DNA of 64,000 nt from Collinsella aerofaciens (lineage in GTDB: Bacteria > Actinomycetota > Coriobacteriia > Coriobacteriales > Coriobacteriaceae), in contig NZ_CP084004.1 in NCBI RefSeq assembly GCF_020181355.1, positions 248,001 through 312,000 of the forward strand, in the 5' to 3' direction. The position numbers were made by a program, and so were the translations under genes. Every line of letters begins with the position of its first letter. Position 1 is the stretch's first letter. Below, one piece after another: positions 1 through 7,423 of the stretch. Under the pieces are notes generated by a model, which did no database searches, was not told the origin of the DNA, and saw only the letters and a list, made by a program, of their open reading frames with translations.

Positions 1-2
1 TC

Positions 3-812
3 TTCAATAACGCCTTTGATGACGTCTCGCTGTCCATTGCACCCTTTGCCCCAGAGGGAAAAGCGGCTGCCGCAAAGCCCGATAACACCTCGGACGGCAA
101 TCTTCAAAAGAACTGGACGTGCGAGGGCGAACGTCGAATTCTGCATAAGGCAGGAGCGCACCTGGACCAGGAACCTTATAACGAGCTGGTGGCGACCGCG
201 CTCCACCGTCGCATCCTAAACGCCTGCGATTATGTGCCTTACTCGCTCGAGGGCACGGGCACTTCCGCCCTGAGCACATGCGATGTCTTCTTAACTGATG
301 AAGAAGAGTATGTCCCTGCGTTCTATGTAAACCAGCACGCAAACGCAGATGAACGGCTAACCGACTACGAGCGATATGTAGCAAACTGCGAGGAGCTCGG
401 GGTGACAGGCGTCAAGGATGCCCTTGACCGCATGATCGTATGTGACGACATCATTGCCAACTACGATCGTCATTGGCGCAACTTCGGCCTCGTGCGAAAC
501 GTAAACACGCAAGCTTGCAGACCTGCCCCCATCTTCGATTCGGGCTCATCGCTCTGGTGCAACATATCACTAGAGGAGCTTAGGGCGGGAGAGCACAGTT
601 TTACCAGCGCACAATTTCATTCAAGCCCCGCCAAACAAATGTTGCTCGTCGAGGACATGGGCTGGTTTGACTGCGACAAACTCGAAGGCTTCGTTGACGA
701 GGCAATCGAGATTCTTTCCAGAAACGACGCGCTCACGGCAAGGCTGCCATATCTAAAAGAGGCGCTAACGTGGCGCCTCGAAAGAATGATCGACATCGCT
801 GAATGGAGTTAG
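3..812 (+). CDS. HipA-like kinase-fold protein, 5' end outside window
   Basis: The frame is open from base 3 to a TAG stop, so at least 269 residues are present and the true start lies upstream. The C-terminal half carries a HipA-type catalytic loop (NYDRHWRNFGL, D then H and N spaced as in NxDxHxxN) followed about 20 residues later by a metal-binding-like IFDSGSS. This is the layout of HipA_C serine/threonine kinases. The fragment lacks a visible partner antitoxin inside the window. It is a different, divergent lineage from the complete HipA at 7.9-9.2 kb. It could be a stand-alone HipA-like kinase or a phage/mobile-element protein. Family call is from motif reading only. Confidence 0.65.
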   Translation, partial: FNNAFDDVSLSIAPFAPEGKAAAAKPDNTSDGNLQKNWTCEGERRILHKAGAHLDQEPYNELVATALHRRILNACDYVPYSLEGTGTSALSTCDVFLTDEEEYVPAFYVNQHANADERLTDYERYVANCEELGVTGVKDALDRMIVCDDIIANYDRHWRNFGLVRNVNTQACRPAPIFDSGSSLWCNISLEELRAGEHSFTSAQFHSSPAKQMLLVEDMGWFDCDKLEGFVDEAIEILSRNDALTARLPYLKEALTWRLERMIDIAEWS

Positions 813-839
813 CGAGGCAGCATTGCCCCGCCAACTTCC

Positions 840-1517
840 CTACCTCCCGCGCAGGGCCTTGAGCTTGGCCAGGGCATCGGGGCTCAGGCGACTGCCCAGA
901 GTCATCTTGATTTGTGGAGCTTCCTCGGCCTCGTGCACGTCGTTGTCGATCTGTTTGATCTCGTCCACCAGCATACGGCTCGAGATGCGCGTAACGCCCT
1001 TGCCCATGACGACGGCCTGGATCGTGCCGTCGCTCGACACTACAGAACACGCGCGGCCTTCCTCGCGCGCCTCGATGCAGAGCTTCTGCACCACGGTATC
1101 GGCCGAAACACCCGTCGGCGAAAACTCAATGCGCACACCGCGGGCCGGTAGGTTGGGGCGCTCGCTGGAGATATTGCCCGCGCCGTCAAATACGATCACG
1201 GCCTCGTAGCGGCCCTGGGCAAACGCAGCTACGTCATTAATGAGCGCCGTGCGCGCCATATCGTGAACGTCGCTGGAATACGGATCGTCGGAATGGTCGT
1301 ACACGAGCTTTTCGTAGCGCGGCGTGCAGTGGATCACGTTGTAACCGTCGACCACCAGCAGCTCGGGCTTGTTGGAGTGCACCGTCGAGACTGGGTCGGC
1401 GATAGCCTGCGCAAACGCATTGCCGCCCACGCCATAGGTCGCGGCCGAAACAATCGGCTTGGCCGAGCCCTCGCCAAAGCGCTTGGCCTTGGACTTGGCA
1501 CGGTTCTTTTTGGACAT
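840..1517 (-). CDS. NYN-domain RNase, YacP/Rae1 family
   Basis: 225 residues. After a basic, lysine-rich N-terminal extension of about 50 residues comes LLVVDGYNVIH, the first acidic motif of NYN/PIN-like nucleases, then IVFDGAGN and a later SSDGTIQ. This matches the YacP family, whose Bacillus subtilis member Rae1 is a ribosome-associated mRNA endonuclease. It is the last gene of the disA-ispD-ispF-cysS-rlmB-yacP cluster, directly after rlmB (4-bp gap), the position it has in many Gram-positives. The N-terminal basic tail is longer than in the roughly 170-residue Bacillus protein and could aid RNA or ribosome binding (inference). Confidence 0.85.
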   Translation of the reverse strand: MSKKNRAKSKAKRFGEGSAKPIVSAATYGVGGNAFAQAIADPVSTVHSNKPELLVVDGYNVIHCTPRYEKLVYDHSDDPYSSDVHDMARTALINDVAAFAQGRYEAVIVFDGAGNISSERPNLPARGVRIEFSPTGVSADTVVQKLCIEAREEGRACSVVSSDGTIQAVVMGKGVTRISSRMLVDEIKQIDNDVHEAEEAPQIKMTLGSRLSPDALAKLKALRGR

Positions 1518-1520
1518 GCG

Positions 1521-2435
1521 CTACTCCTCCCCCATCAGCTCGCCGGCGTTGCGGCGCAGCCACTCAAAGCACAGCGCCGTGGTCGCCTGGGCAACATTGA
1601 GGCTCTCGGTCATACCGCGCTGGGGAAGCTTGGTCAAAAAGTCGCATTTCTCGAGCACCAGACGCGAGATGCCGTCGCCCTCGGAGCCCATGACGAGCGC
1701 CACGCGGCCCTCGAAAGGAGCATCCCAGCAACTGCCTTCGGCGTGCTCGGAAGCACCGCCCACCCAAAAACCAGCGGCCTTAAAATCGTCGAGCGCACGG
1801 GCGATATTGGGAACCTGCGCGATAGGCAGATGCATGACGGCACCGGCTGAGGTCTTATAGCTGCCCACGGTCACGCCGGCGGCACGCTTATTGGCAATGA
1901 CGACGCCCGCCGCGCCCACAACCTCGGCGGAGCGCACGATGGCGCCAAAGTTGCCGTCGTCAGTCACGTGGTCGAGCACCACGACAAGTGCCGGGCCCTC
2001 GCCTGCGCGGTCGAGAATATCGGCGACATCGGCATAGGGGAAGTTGCCAACCTCGAGCGCGATGCCCTGGTGAGCGCCGTGGCTCGACAGTGCGTCGAGC
2101 TGCGCGCGCGGCACATACTTAATGCGGACACCCACGGCGTTGAGGTCGTCGACCAGGCGCGACAAGGCGGCATCGCGCTCCCCGCCCTCGGCAATGAGCG
2201 CGCACTTGATGGGAAAACCAGTGCGCAGCGCCTCGGCGGCTGCACGACGACCTTCGATAAACTCGCCCTTGGGAGCCTGGACAGCGTCCCGGTTGCGATC
2301 GCGCTGCGGACGTGCGGCCTGGGTGCGATCGCGCTGGCCCTTGGGAGCGGCAGCGCGGTCATTGCGGCGAATCGGACGCGAGCCAGAAGCAGCCTGCTTG
2401 CCGCCACGAGGCGCACGCTTGCGATTGTCGGCCAT
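1521..2435 (-). CDS. rlmB: 23S rRNA (guanosine-2'-O-) methyltransferase RlmB, TrmH/SpoU family
   Basis: 304 residues from an ATG preceded by AGGAGGT. An upstream in-frame ATG seven codons earlier lacks such a site and was not chosen. A basic, disordered N-terminus (about 65 residues, rich in R, K and Q) precedes the SpoU substrate-binding domain and the trefoil-knot methyltransferase domain, with VLDHVTDDGNFGAIVRSAE, the glycine loop VMGSEGDGIS and a C-terminal SLNVAQATTALCFEW knot motif. It methylates G2251-equivalent 2'-O in 23S rRNA by family. It lies between cysS and yacP. A hairpin with a U-rich tail (2479-2510) sits only 44 nt upstream of the ATG. Confidence 0.93.
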   Translation of the reverse strand: MADNRKRAPRGGKQAASGSRPIRRNDRAAAPKGQRDRTQAARPQRDRNRDAVQAPKGEFIEGRRAAAEALRTGFPIKCALIAEGGERDAALSRLVDDLNAVGVRIKYVPRAQLDALSSHGAHQGIALEVGNFPYADVADILDRAGEGPALVVVLDHVTDDGNFGAIVRSAEVVGAAGVVIANKRAAGVTVGSYKTSAGAVMHLPIAQVPNIARALDDFKAAGFWVGGASEHAEGSCWDAPFEGRVALVMGSEGDGISRLVLEKCDFLTKLPQRGMTESLNVAQATTALCFEWLRRNAGELMGEE

Positions 2436-2478
2436 AAAGTGACCTCCTAAATACAACTATCAAACGAAACAAAATAAA

Positions 2479-2510
2479 CGACCGCCCATGAATATTAATT
2501 CGGGCGGTCG
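2479..2510 (-). terminator. Intrinsic terminator after cysS / leader hairpin before rlmB
   Basis: Perfect 9-bp stem CGACCGCCC / GGGCGGTCG with a 14-nt AT-rich loop. On the minus strand it is followed by TTTATTTTGTTTC. It would stop cysS transcription, but it also lies only 44 nt before the rlmB start, so rlmB is fed by read-through or by a promoter overlapping this hairpin. Confidence 0.75.
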
Positions 2511-2513
2511 GTA

Positions 2514-2615
2514 CGGGTTTTCCAAGTGCCCGAGATTGCCGTGAAAGAGGAGCGACGCGTACTTGAGTACGCGAGCGACGGTTTGAACGGCAAGGTCGGG
2601 TGCTTGGGAAACCCG
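2514..2615. repeat. Nested 102-nt hairpin element (cysS-rlmB spacer)
   Basis: A long imperfect outer stem (left arm 2514-2542, right arm 2587-2615) encloses an inner perfect stem CGCGTACT / AGTACGCG with a TG loop. Between outer and inner helices lie CCGTGAAA on the left and TTTGAACGG on the right. The same organisation, total length and GTGAAA/TTGAAC junctions recur at 21826-21924. It starts just after the cysS stop (minus strand). Function unknown: structured RNA, terminator or repeat element. Confidence 0.75.
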
Positions 2616-2621
2616 CGGGGA

Positions 2622-4088
2622 TTAGAGAGATTTGATACGAGTGCCGGCGGCGGTATCTTCAATCGTCAGGCCCAGGTCCTTGAGCTGATCACGGATGGCA
2701 TCTGCCAGATCCCAGTTCTTGGCGGCACGGGCCTCGGCACGAGCCTCGAGAATCTTGGCAGCGGCCTCGTCCACGTCGTCGCCCGTGTAGGCAACCAAAC
2801 CGGCGGCAACGCCCAGCAGGCCCAGCGGCAACTCGACCTTGGGCTCGGGAAGCTCAACGCCAAACGTATCGAGCAGCTCGGCCAGCGTATCGGCGGCAGC
2901 CAGGGCTGCGGCCTTGTCGGCAGCATCGCCCGCCTGCTCCAGATACTGATTGCACTCGGTGACAAAGCCAAAGACAGCACCCATGGCACCGGCGGTGTTA
3001 AAGTCGTCGTCCATGCACTCCTTAAAGGCGGCGCGGGTCTCGGCGGCCTTGGCGGAAAACGCCTCGGCGGCACCCGCATCGGCATCGGCCGTCGCATGGT
3101 TCGCAGCCCAACGAAGGTTCTCGACCGTACCGGCAATACGCGTGAGTGAGTTCTCGGCACCCTCCAGGCGCTCCCAGGAGAAGTCGAGCGGCGAGCGATA
3201 GCTCGTCTGCAGCATCAACAGGCGCAGGGCCGCGGCAGAGTGCTGCTCGAGCACCTCGGCCAGCGTAAAGAAGTTTCCGAGCGACTTGGACATCTTCTCG
3301 CCGTCAACCAGCAGCATGCCCGTGTGCATCCAGGTGTTGGAGAAGCCCTGGTGCCAGGCGCAGGTGGCCTGGGCGCACTCGTTCTCGTGATGCGGGAAGG
3401 CAAGGTCGGAGCCGCCGCCGTGGATGTCAATCGGGGTGCCCAGGTAGCGGTGTACCATGGCGGCGCACTCGGTGTGCCAACCGGGACGGCCCTCGCCCCA
3501 GGGGCTCGGCCAGCTGGGCTCGCCGGGCTTGGCGGCCTTCCACAGGGCAAAGTCGAGCGGGTCGTTCTTGTCCTCGTTCTCCTCGATGCGCGCACCCACC
3601 ATAAGGTCATCGATGTTGCGGCCCGAGACCTGACCATAGTTGGGATCGCTGCGCACGGCAAAGTACACGTCGCCGTTATCGGCGGCGTAAGCGTGGCCCT
3701 GCTCGATGAGCGTCTTGATCATGGCGATCATGGGACCGATCTCCTTGGTGGCGCGGGGGCGCACATCGGGATCGAGCACGTTGGCGGCGCGCATGACGCC
3801 GATGAACTTGTCGGAGAACTCCGTCGCGACCTCGGCGGCAGTGCGGCCCTGCTCGTTGCCGCGCTTGATGATCTTGTCATCGACATCGGTGAGGTTCTGG
3901 GCGAACGTGACCTCGTAGCCGCTCGCGATGAGCCAGCGACGAATCACGTCAAAGCTGATGAACGTGCGGGCATTGCCGATGTGGATGTTGTCGTAGACCG
4001 TGGGACCGCACACATACATGCGGACCTTGCCGGACTCGATGGGCTGGAACTCTTCCTTTTTATGGGTAGCGCTGTTGTAGATACGCAT
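2622..4088 (-). CDS. cysS: Cysteinyl-tRNA synthetase
   Basis: 488 residues, class I synthetase that charges tRNA-Cys. Near the N-terminus are the zinc-ligand cysteine in YVCGPTVYDNIHIGN and the HIGN signature; the KMSKS loop (GEKMSKSLGNF) is at about residue 268; GWHTECAAM and HHENECAQ provide the remaining zinc ligands. The C-terminal DALR-type helical domain ends normally. Start chosen at ATG with GGAG upstream. It sits 3 bp after ispF in the disA-ispD-ispF-cysS operon. No T-box leader is visible, as expected for an internal operon gene. Confidence 0.97.
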   Translation of the reverse strand: MRIYNSATHKKEEFQPIESGKVRMYVCGPTVYDNIHIGNARTFISFDVIRRWLIASGYEVTFAQNLTDVDDKIIKRGNEQGRTAAEVATEFSDKFIGVMRAANVLDPDVRPRATKEIGPMIAMIKTLIEQGHAYAADNGDVYFAVRSDPNYGQVSGRNIDDLMVGARIEENEDKNDPLDFALWKAAKPGEPSWPSPWGEGRPGWHTECAAMVHRYLGTPIDIHGGGSDLAFPHHENECAQATCAWHQGFSNTWMHTGMLLVDGEKMSKSLGNFFTLAEVLEQHSAAALRLLMLQTSYRSPLDFSWERLEGAENSLTRIAGTVENLRWAANHATADADAGAAEAFSAKAAETRAAFKECMDDDFNTAGAMGAVFGFVTECNQYLEQAGDAADKAAALAAADTLAELLDTFGVELPEPKVELPLGLLGVAAGLVAYTGDDVDEAAAKILEARAEARAAKNWDLADAIRDQLKDLGLTIEDTAAGTRIKSL

Positions 4089-4091
4089 TCG

Positions 4092-4586
4092 TTACTCCTT
4101 AACGGTTTTCTGTAGCAGGCAAACGGCCCAGGCGCCGATTCCCTCGCCCTGGCCTTCCCAACCGAGCTTTTCGGTCGTAGTGGCGGCGACGCCCACGTTT
4201 TCGACGTCAACGCCCAGGGCATGGGCAAGGTTGGCGCGCATGGCATCGCGATGCGGGGTGATCTTAGGCTGCTGGCAGGCAATGGTGCAGTCGGCATCGA
4301 CAAACTCAAAGCCCAGCTCACGCGCATAGTCCATTACGCGGGCAAGTAGCACCATCGAGTCGGCGCCCTCGTAGGCAGGGTCGGTATCGGGGAATAGCTT
4401 GCCGATGTCTCCCCCGCGGCAGGCGCCCAGAATGGCGTCGGCCAAGGCGTGCGCGAGCACATCAGCATCCGAGTGGCCCAGCAGGCCGCGCTCGTAGGGA
4501 ATGTCGACACCGCCGATGATACATCGACGCCCCTCCACCAGACGGTGAACGTCGTAGCCATGGCCAATGCGCAGGTTACTGAACAT
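4092..4586 (-). CDS. ispF: 2-C-methyl-D-erythritol 2,4-cyclodiphosphate synthase
   Basis: 164 residues from MFSNLRIGHGYDVH. The start overlaps the 3' end of ispD by 11 bp and has AGAGGA upstream; a longer in-frame start is less likely. Family landmarks are GYDVHRL near the N-terminus (D and H bind the metal), LLGHSDADVLAHALADAILGA and the C-terminal EGIGAWAVCLL. It converts CDP-ME-2-phosphate to the cyclic diphosphate in the MEP isoprenoid pathway, the step after IspE (encoded at 25-26 kb). Coupled to ispD by overlap. Confidence 0.96.
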   Translation of the reverse strand: MFSNLRIGHGYDVHRLVEGRRCIIGGVDIPYERGLLGHSDADVLAHALADAILGACRGGDIGKLFPDTDPAYEGADSMVLLARVMDYARELGFEFVDADCTIACQQPKITPHRDAMRANLAHALGVDVENVGVAATTTEKLGWEGQGEGIGAWAVCLLQKTVKE

Positions 4587-5304
4587 GGGGAAGGTCCTCT
4601 CCCTCGGCCATGCGGCCAAGCAGAATCGCGGTTACGGGACGCAGGTCCTCGGGCACCGTCACCTTAAGGTTATCGCGTGGGCTCTGGACGCAGCGGACGC
4701 GCCCACCCATGCGCTCGACCAGCGACGAATCATCGGTACCGATAAAGCCCTCGGCAATGGCTGCAGCGTGGGCGCGCTTCATAGCATCGACGCTAAAGAT
4801 CTGCGGCGTCTGCGCTGCCCAGTAGAGCTCACGCGGCGGCGTCTCGACGATATTATCGCCGTCAACGATCTTGAGCGTGTCGATCGCGGGCTGACCGCAC
4901 ACGACACCGTCGAGGGCACGGTCGCTCACGAGCACGTCGATAGCGTGGTCGATGGCCTCGGTCGTAATGAGCGGACGAGCGCCGTCGTGGATGGCGACAT
5001 ATTCGAAACCCGCCGGAACCGCATGCACGCCGGCACGGGTGGAATCCTGACGGGTATCGCCGGCATCGGCAAAGCTGATGGGCGTGTCATAGTCAAACGG
5101 GTCGATGGCCAGGCGGCGCATCTCGGCACGGCGCTCGGCAGGGCAAACCACGACGATATGGCCGACCTTATCGCTACGATCGAACGCGCGGATGGACCAG
5201 CTCATGAGCGGACGGCCCGCCACATTAACGAGCTGCTTGCCGCCGGGATTTCCAAAGCGCTGGCCGCTGCCGCCGGCAACGACCACGGCGCATACGGGCG
5301 CCAT
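4576..5304 (-). CDS. ispD: 2-C-methyl-D-erythritol 4-phosphate cytidylyltransferase
   Basis: 242 residues. It opens with VCAVVVAGGSGQRFG, the nucleotide-binding loop of IspD-type cytidylyltransferases, and contains VAIHDGARPL and the QTPQIF motif. It transfers CMP to methylerythritol phosphate in the MEP pathway. Its ATG shares one base with the disA stop (TAATG), and its end overlaps ispF, so the three genes are translationally coupled. Confidence 0.96.
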   Translation of the reverse strand: MAPVCAVVVAGGSGQRFGNPGGKQLVNVAGRPLMSWSIRAFDRSDKVGHIVVVCPAERRAEMRRLAIDPFDYDTPISFADAGDTRQDSTRAGVHAVPAGFEYVAIHDGARPLITTEAIDHAIDVLVSDRALDGVVCGQPAIDTLKIVDGDNIVETPPRELYWAAQTPQIFSVDAMKRAHAAAIAEGFIGTDDSSLVERMGGRVRCVQSPRDNLKVTVPEDLRPVTAILLGRMAEGEDLPHVQ

Positions 5305-6371
5305 TATGCGTTCCCCTGTTTGGTGCCCTTCATGCGGTACAGCGAGTCCGCAAGAATGGCAGGGTTGTTGACGCCAAAGTCGCCCAAGCGCTCCGGATCC
5401 TCGCTGATGTCGTCCATGAGCTCCTGCAGCGAGCCGTACTCGTCGACGATCTTCTCGGCCACGCCGTCGCGCACGACGGACACGCGCGAAAGCGTGCGCA
5501 GGCCCAGCGGCGTCATGACGGAGTCCTCGTCCAGGTCGTCGTAACCCAGAACTGCCGCCACGTGCTGCGGGTCGGACAGGTCCTTAGGCGTCATGCGGCT
5601 CAGCTCGGCGCGGATCTTCTCGGCGTTTGCCTCGGAGGAATCGCTTGCGTAGTCGCGGATCATCAAGTCGTATTCGGTATCCATGCTGGAGCCCGCGAGC
5701 TGCTCGAGCTGCATCTGCACGAGCTTGCCCTGGTTGCCCAGCTTGACAATGCAATCCTTAAGCTCGGTCTTTGCCTGCTGCATGATCTCGAAGCTCGAGA
5801 AAATACCGGTAATGTCGGCGAGCGTGACGTAGTCGTCGAGCTCGAGGGCCGTCAGGCGCAGCAGGGAGCGGTCGAGCGACTGACGGGTAGTCTGGAGCGT
5901 GGCGACGAGCTGGTTGACCGAGCTCATGATGGTGGTGACGGGCTGGATCTCGTAGCTCTTGCCGTGAACGTACACGTTAACGACGGCGCGACGAGCCGAA
6001 ACCGAGATCACGATGGCGTCGGTGAGCACCGACATGCGAGCGGCAGTACGGTGACGCATGCCCGTCTCACTCGTGGCAAGCGAGGGATCGGGATTGAGGT
6101 GGAAGTTGGCGCGCAGGATCTGGGTGAGGTCGCCATCGATAACGATGGCACCGTCCATCTTGGAAAGCTCGAACAGGCGGTTCGAGGTAAACGAAATGTT
6201 GAGCGGGAAGCCGTCGTTACCGGCAGCGAGCACGTTTTCGGTGTCGCCGACGCAGATAAGGGCACCCAGGTGACCGGCAATGATCATGTCGAGGGCGGTG
6301 CGGATCGGCTGGCCAGGTGCCGTCAGGCGAATGGCCTGTTCCATACGCTTTTGCAGCTCGTTCTTATCCAA
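5304..6371 (-). CDS. disA: Diadenylate cyclase / DNA integrity scanning protein DisA
   Basis: 355 residues, the usual family length. The N-terminal DAC domain shows DGA at residues 73-75 and RHRTA at 106-110, the ATP-binding signatures for c-di-AMP synthesis. A helical linker and a C-terminal helix-hairpin-helix DNA-binding domain (MTPLGLRTLSRVSVV, then the SLQELMDDISEDPERLGDFG region) follow. It makes c-di-AMP in response to DNA branch structures and other cues. First gene of the operon running to yacP. The GGGAG ribosome site lies in a 160-bp divergent region shared with the mntP leader. Confidence 0.96.
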   Translation of the reverse strand: MDKNELQKRMEQAIRLTAPGQPIRTALDMIIAGHLGALICVGDTENVLAAGNDGFPLNISFTSNRLFELSKMDGAIVIDGDLTQILRANFHLNPDPSLATSETGMRHRTAARMSVLTDAIVISVSARRAVVNVYVHGKSYEIQPVTTIMSSVNQLVATLQTTRQSLDRSLLRLTALELDDYVTLADITGIFSSFEIMQQAKTELKDCIVKLGNQGKLVQMQLEQLAGSSMDTEYDLMIRDYASDSSEANAEKIRAELSRMTPKDLSDPQHVAAVLGYDDLDEDSVMTPLGLRTLSRVSVVRDGVAEKIVDEYGSLQELMDDISEDPERLGDFGVNNPAILADSLYRMKGTKQGNA

Positions 6372-6502
6372 GGCATCGCTCCCATCGTATACGCTCCATA
6401 AACGTCAATAAGTTTCTCACGGTTTGCCCCTGTGACGCCCGCAAAATCCGATGCTTACAGAATGAGCGAACACAGCTGAGAGCCCCAATCCAAATGAGCT
6501 GC

Positions 6503-6531
6503 TTATGTGGCAGCATCGGGATTCGCATAAA
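6503..6531 (+). promoter_or_regulatory. Possible promoter of the mntP leader
   Basis: TTATGT, 17-nt spacer, CATAAA. The predicted start would fall within the first bases of the riboswitch. Only the -10 is a fair match, so the support is mainly positional. Confidence 0.3.
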
Positions 6532-6532
6532 T

Positions 6533-6666
6533 GAGGGAGTAGTCGCGTGACCAGGTTCGCCTCCGGTGGCGCGGCAAGTCAACATACTGGCCGATGCGGT
6601 CTGGCTTGCCTTAATGAACGAGACTCGTGGCTGTGCGCACAACGCGTACGCCACGGGTCTTTTTTG
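6533..6666 (+). promoter_or_regulatory. yybP-ykoY manganese riboswitch with terminator expression platform
   Basis: The leader opens with GAGGGAGTAG, has the conserved GTCAACATACTGGCC in the middle and ends with TGAACGAGAC, the three strongly conserved segments of the yybP-ykoY class. It runs directly into a terminator: AGACTCGTGG pairs with CCACGGGTCT (one G-T wobble) followed by six T residues at 6660-6665. The class senses Mn2+ and commonly controls MntP-type exporters, and the next gene is mntP. Mn2+ binding should prevent the terminator and switch export on. Confidence 0.92.
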
Positions 6667-6718
6667 TTACTCCCCCAAGAGGTACACGCGGGCCCGCCCG
6701 CAGAAAGGGAGCCAGACT

Positions 6719-7303
6719 ATGGGACTCGCAGAGCTCGTATTGCTCGCTATCGGCCTTTCGATGGACGCCTTTGCCGTATCCATCTGCAAGGGCCTTGGCA
6801 TGAAGAAGATCAACCTTAAGGTCGCCGTAGTGCTCGGCCTGTTCTTTGGCGGCTTCCAGGCCGGCATGCCCGTAATCGGATGGGCGCTCGGCAGTCAATT
6901 CATGAGCATCATCGGACCCATCGACCATTGGATCGCCTTTATCCTTTTGGCCTTTATCGGCGGCAAAATGCTGTGGGAGGCCTTTACCGAAGACGAGGAT
7001 GAGGACGAGAGCGACGGCAAGGATGCCGAAAAGATTGACCTGGGTGAGTACCTGATTCTGACTATCGCCACCTCAATCGACGCCCTGGCCGTGGGCATCT
7101 CATTTGCTGCGCTCTCGGTTGACATCGTTCCCGCTGTATCGCTTATCGGAGTCACAACGTTTATCTTCTCCGTCGCCGGCGTAGCGATCGGCCACACCTT
7201 TGGCGAGCGCTACGAAAAACCCGCCACCATCGTGGGCGGCGTCGTGCTCATCCTCATCGGCCTCAAGATTTTGCTGGAGCACCTGGGGATTTTGGTGCTG
7301 TAA
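6719..7303 (+). CDS. mntP: Manganese efflux pump MntP
   Basis: 194 residues, six predicted membrane segments in two homologous halves. Each half has the family pattern of an aspartate in a helix: LSMDAFAVSICKGLG near the N-terminus and ATSIDALAVGISFA in the second half. A hydrophilic acidic loop (EDEDEDESDGKDAEK) joins them. The start is the ATG after AAGGGAG; a longer open frame reaches back into the riboswitch and is not credible. It exports Mn2+ across the cytoplasmic membrane. Its leader carries a Mn2+ riboswitch, which closes the regulatory circuit. Confidence 0.95.
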   Translation: MGLAELVLLAIGLSMDAFAVSICKGLGMKKINLKVAVVLGLFFGGFQAGMPVIGWALGSQFMSIIGPIDHWIAFILLAFIGGKMLWEAFTEDEDEDESDGKDAEKIDLGEYLILTIATSIDALAVGISFAALSVDIVPAVSLIGVTTFIFSVAGVAIGHTFGERYEKPATIVGGVVLILIGLKILLEHLGILVL

Positions 7304-7332
7304 AACACCCTTCAAAACTAAACGTCCGTATG

Positions 7333-7365
7333 AGGCCTCATGCAGAGTTTTGCATGAGGCCTTTT
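7333..7365 (+). terminator. mntP intrinsic terminator, overlaps a HipB-like site
   Basis: Perfect 12-bp stem AGGCCTCATGCA / TGCATGAGGCCT with a 6-nt loop and a short T run. The core CATGCAGAGTTTTGCATG is 17/18 identical to the upstream HipB operator copy at 7366-7383, so one sequence may serve as terminator and operator. Confidence 0.8.
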
Positions 7366-7390
7366 CATGCAGACTTTTGCATGTCATACT
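7362..7390 (+). promoter_or_regulatory. Probable hipBA promoter
   Basis: TTTTCA and CATACT separated by 17 nt. One operator arm lies in the spacer and the other just downstream of the -10, an arrangement in which HipB binding would block RNA polymerase. Confidence 0.5.
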
Positions 7391-7408
7391 GATATGCAAA
7401 AGTCTGCA
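7368..7408. promoter_or_regulatory. Inverted-repeat operator upstream of hipB
   Basis: Perfect 15-bp arms TGCAGACTTTTGCAT and ATGCAAAAGTCTGCA separated by 11 bp. Each arm is itself a TGCA-N6-TGCA near-palindrome. Position 16 bp before the hipB start fits autoregulation by the HipB/HipA complex, the standard control of this toxin family. Confidence 0.75.
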
Positions 7409-7423
7409 CGTTAGGAGATCGCC

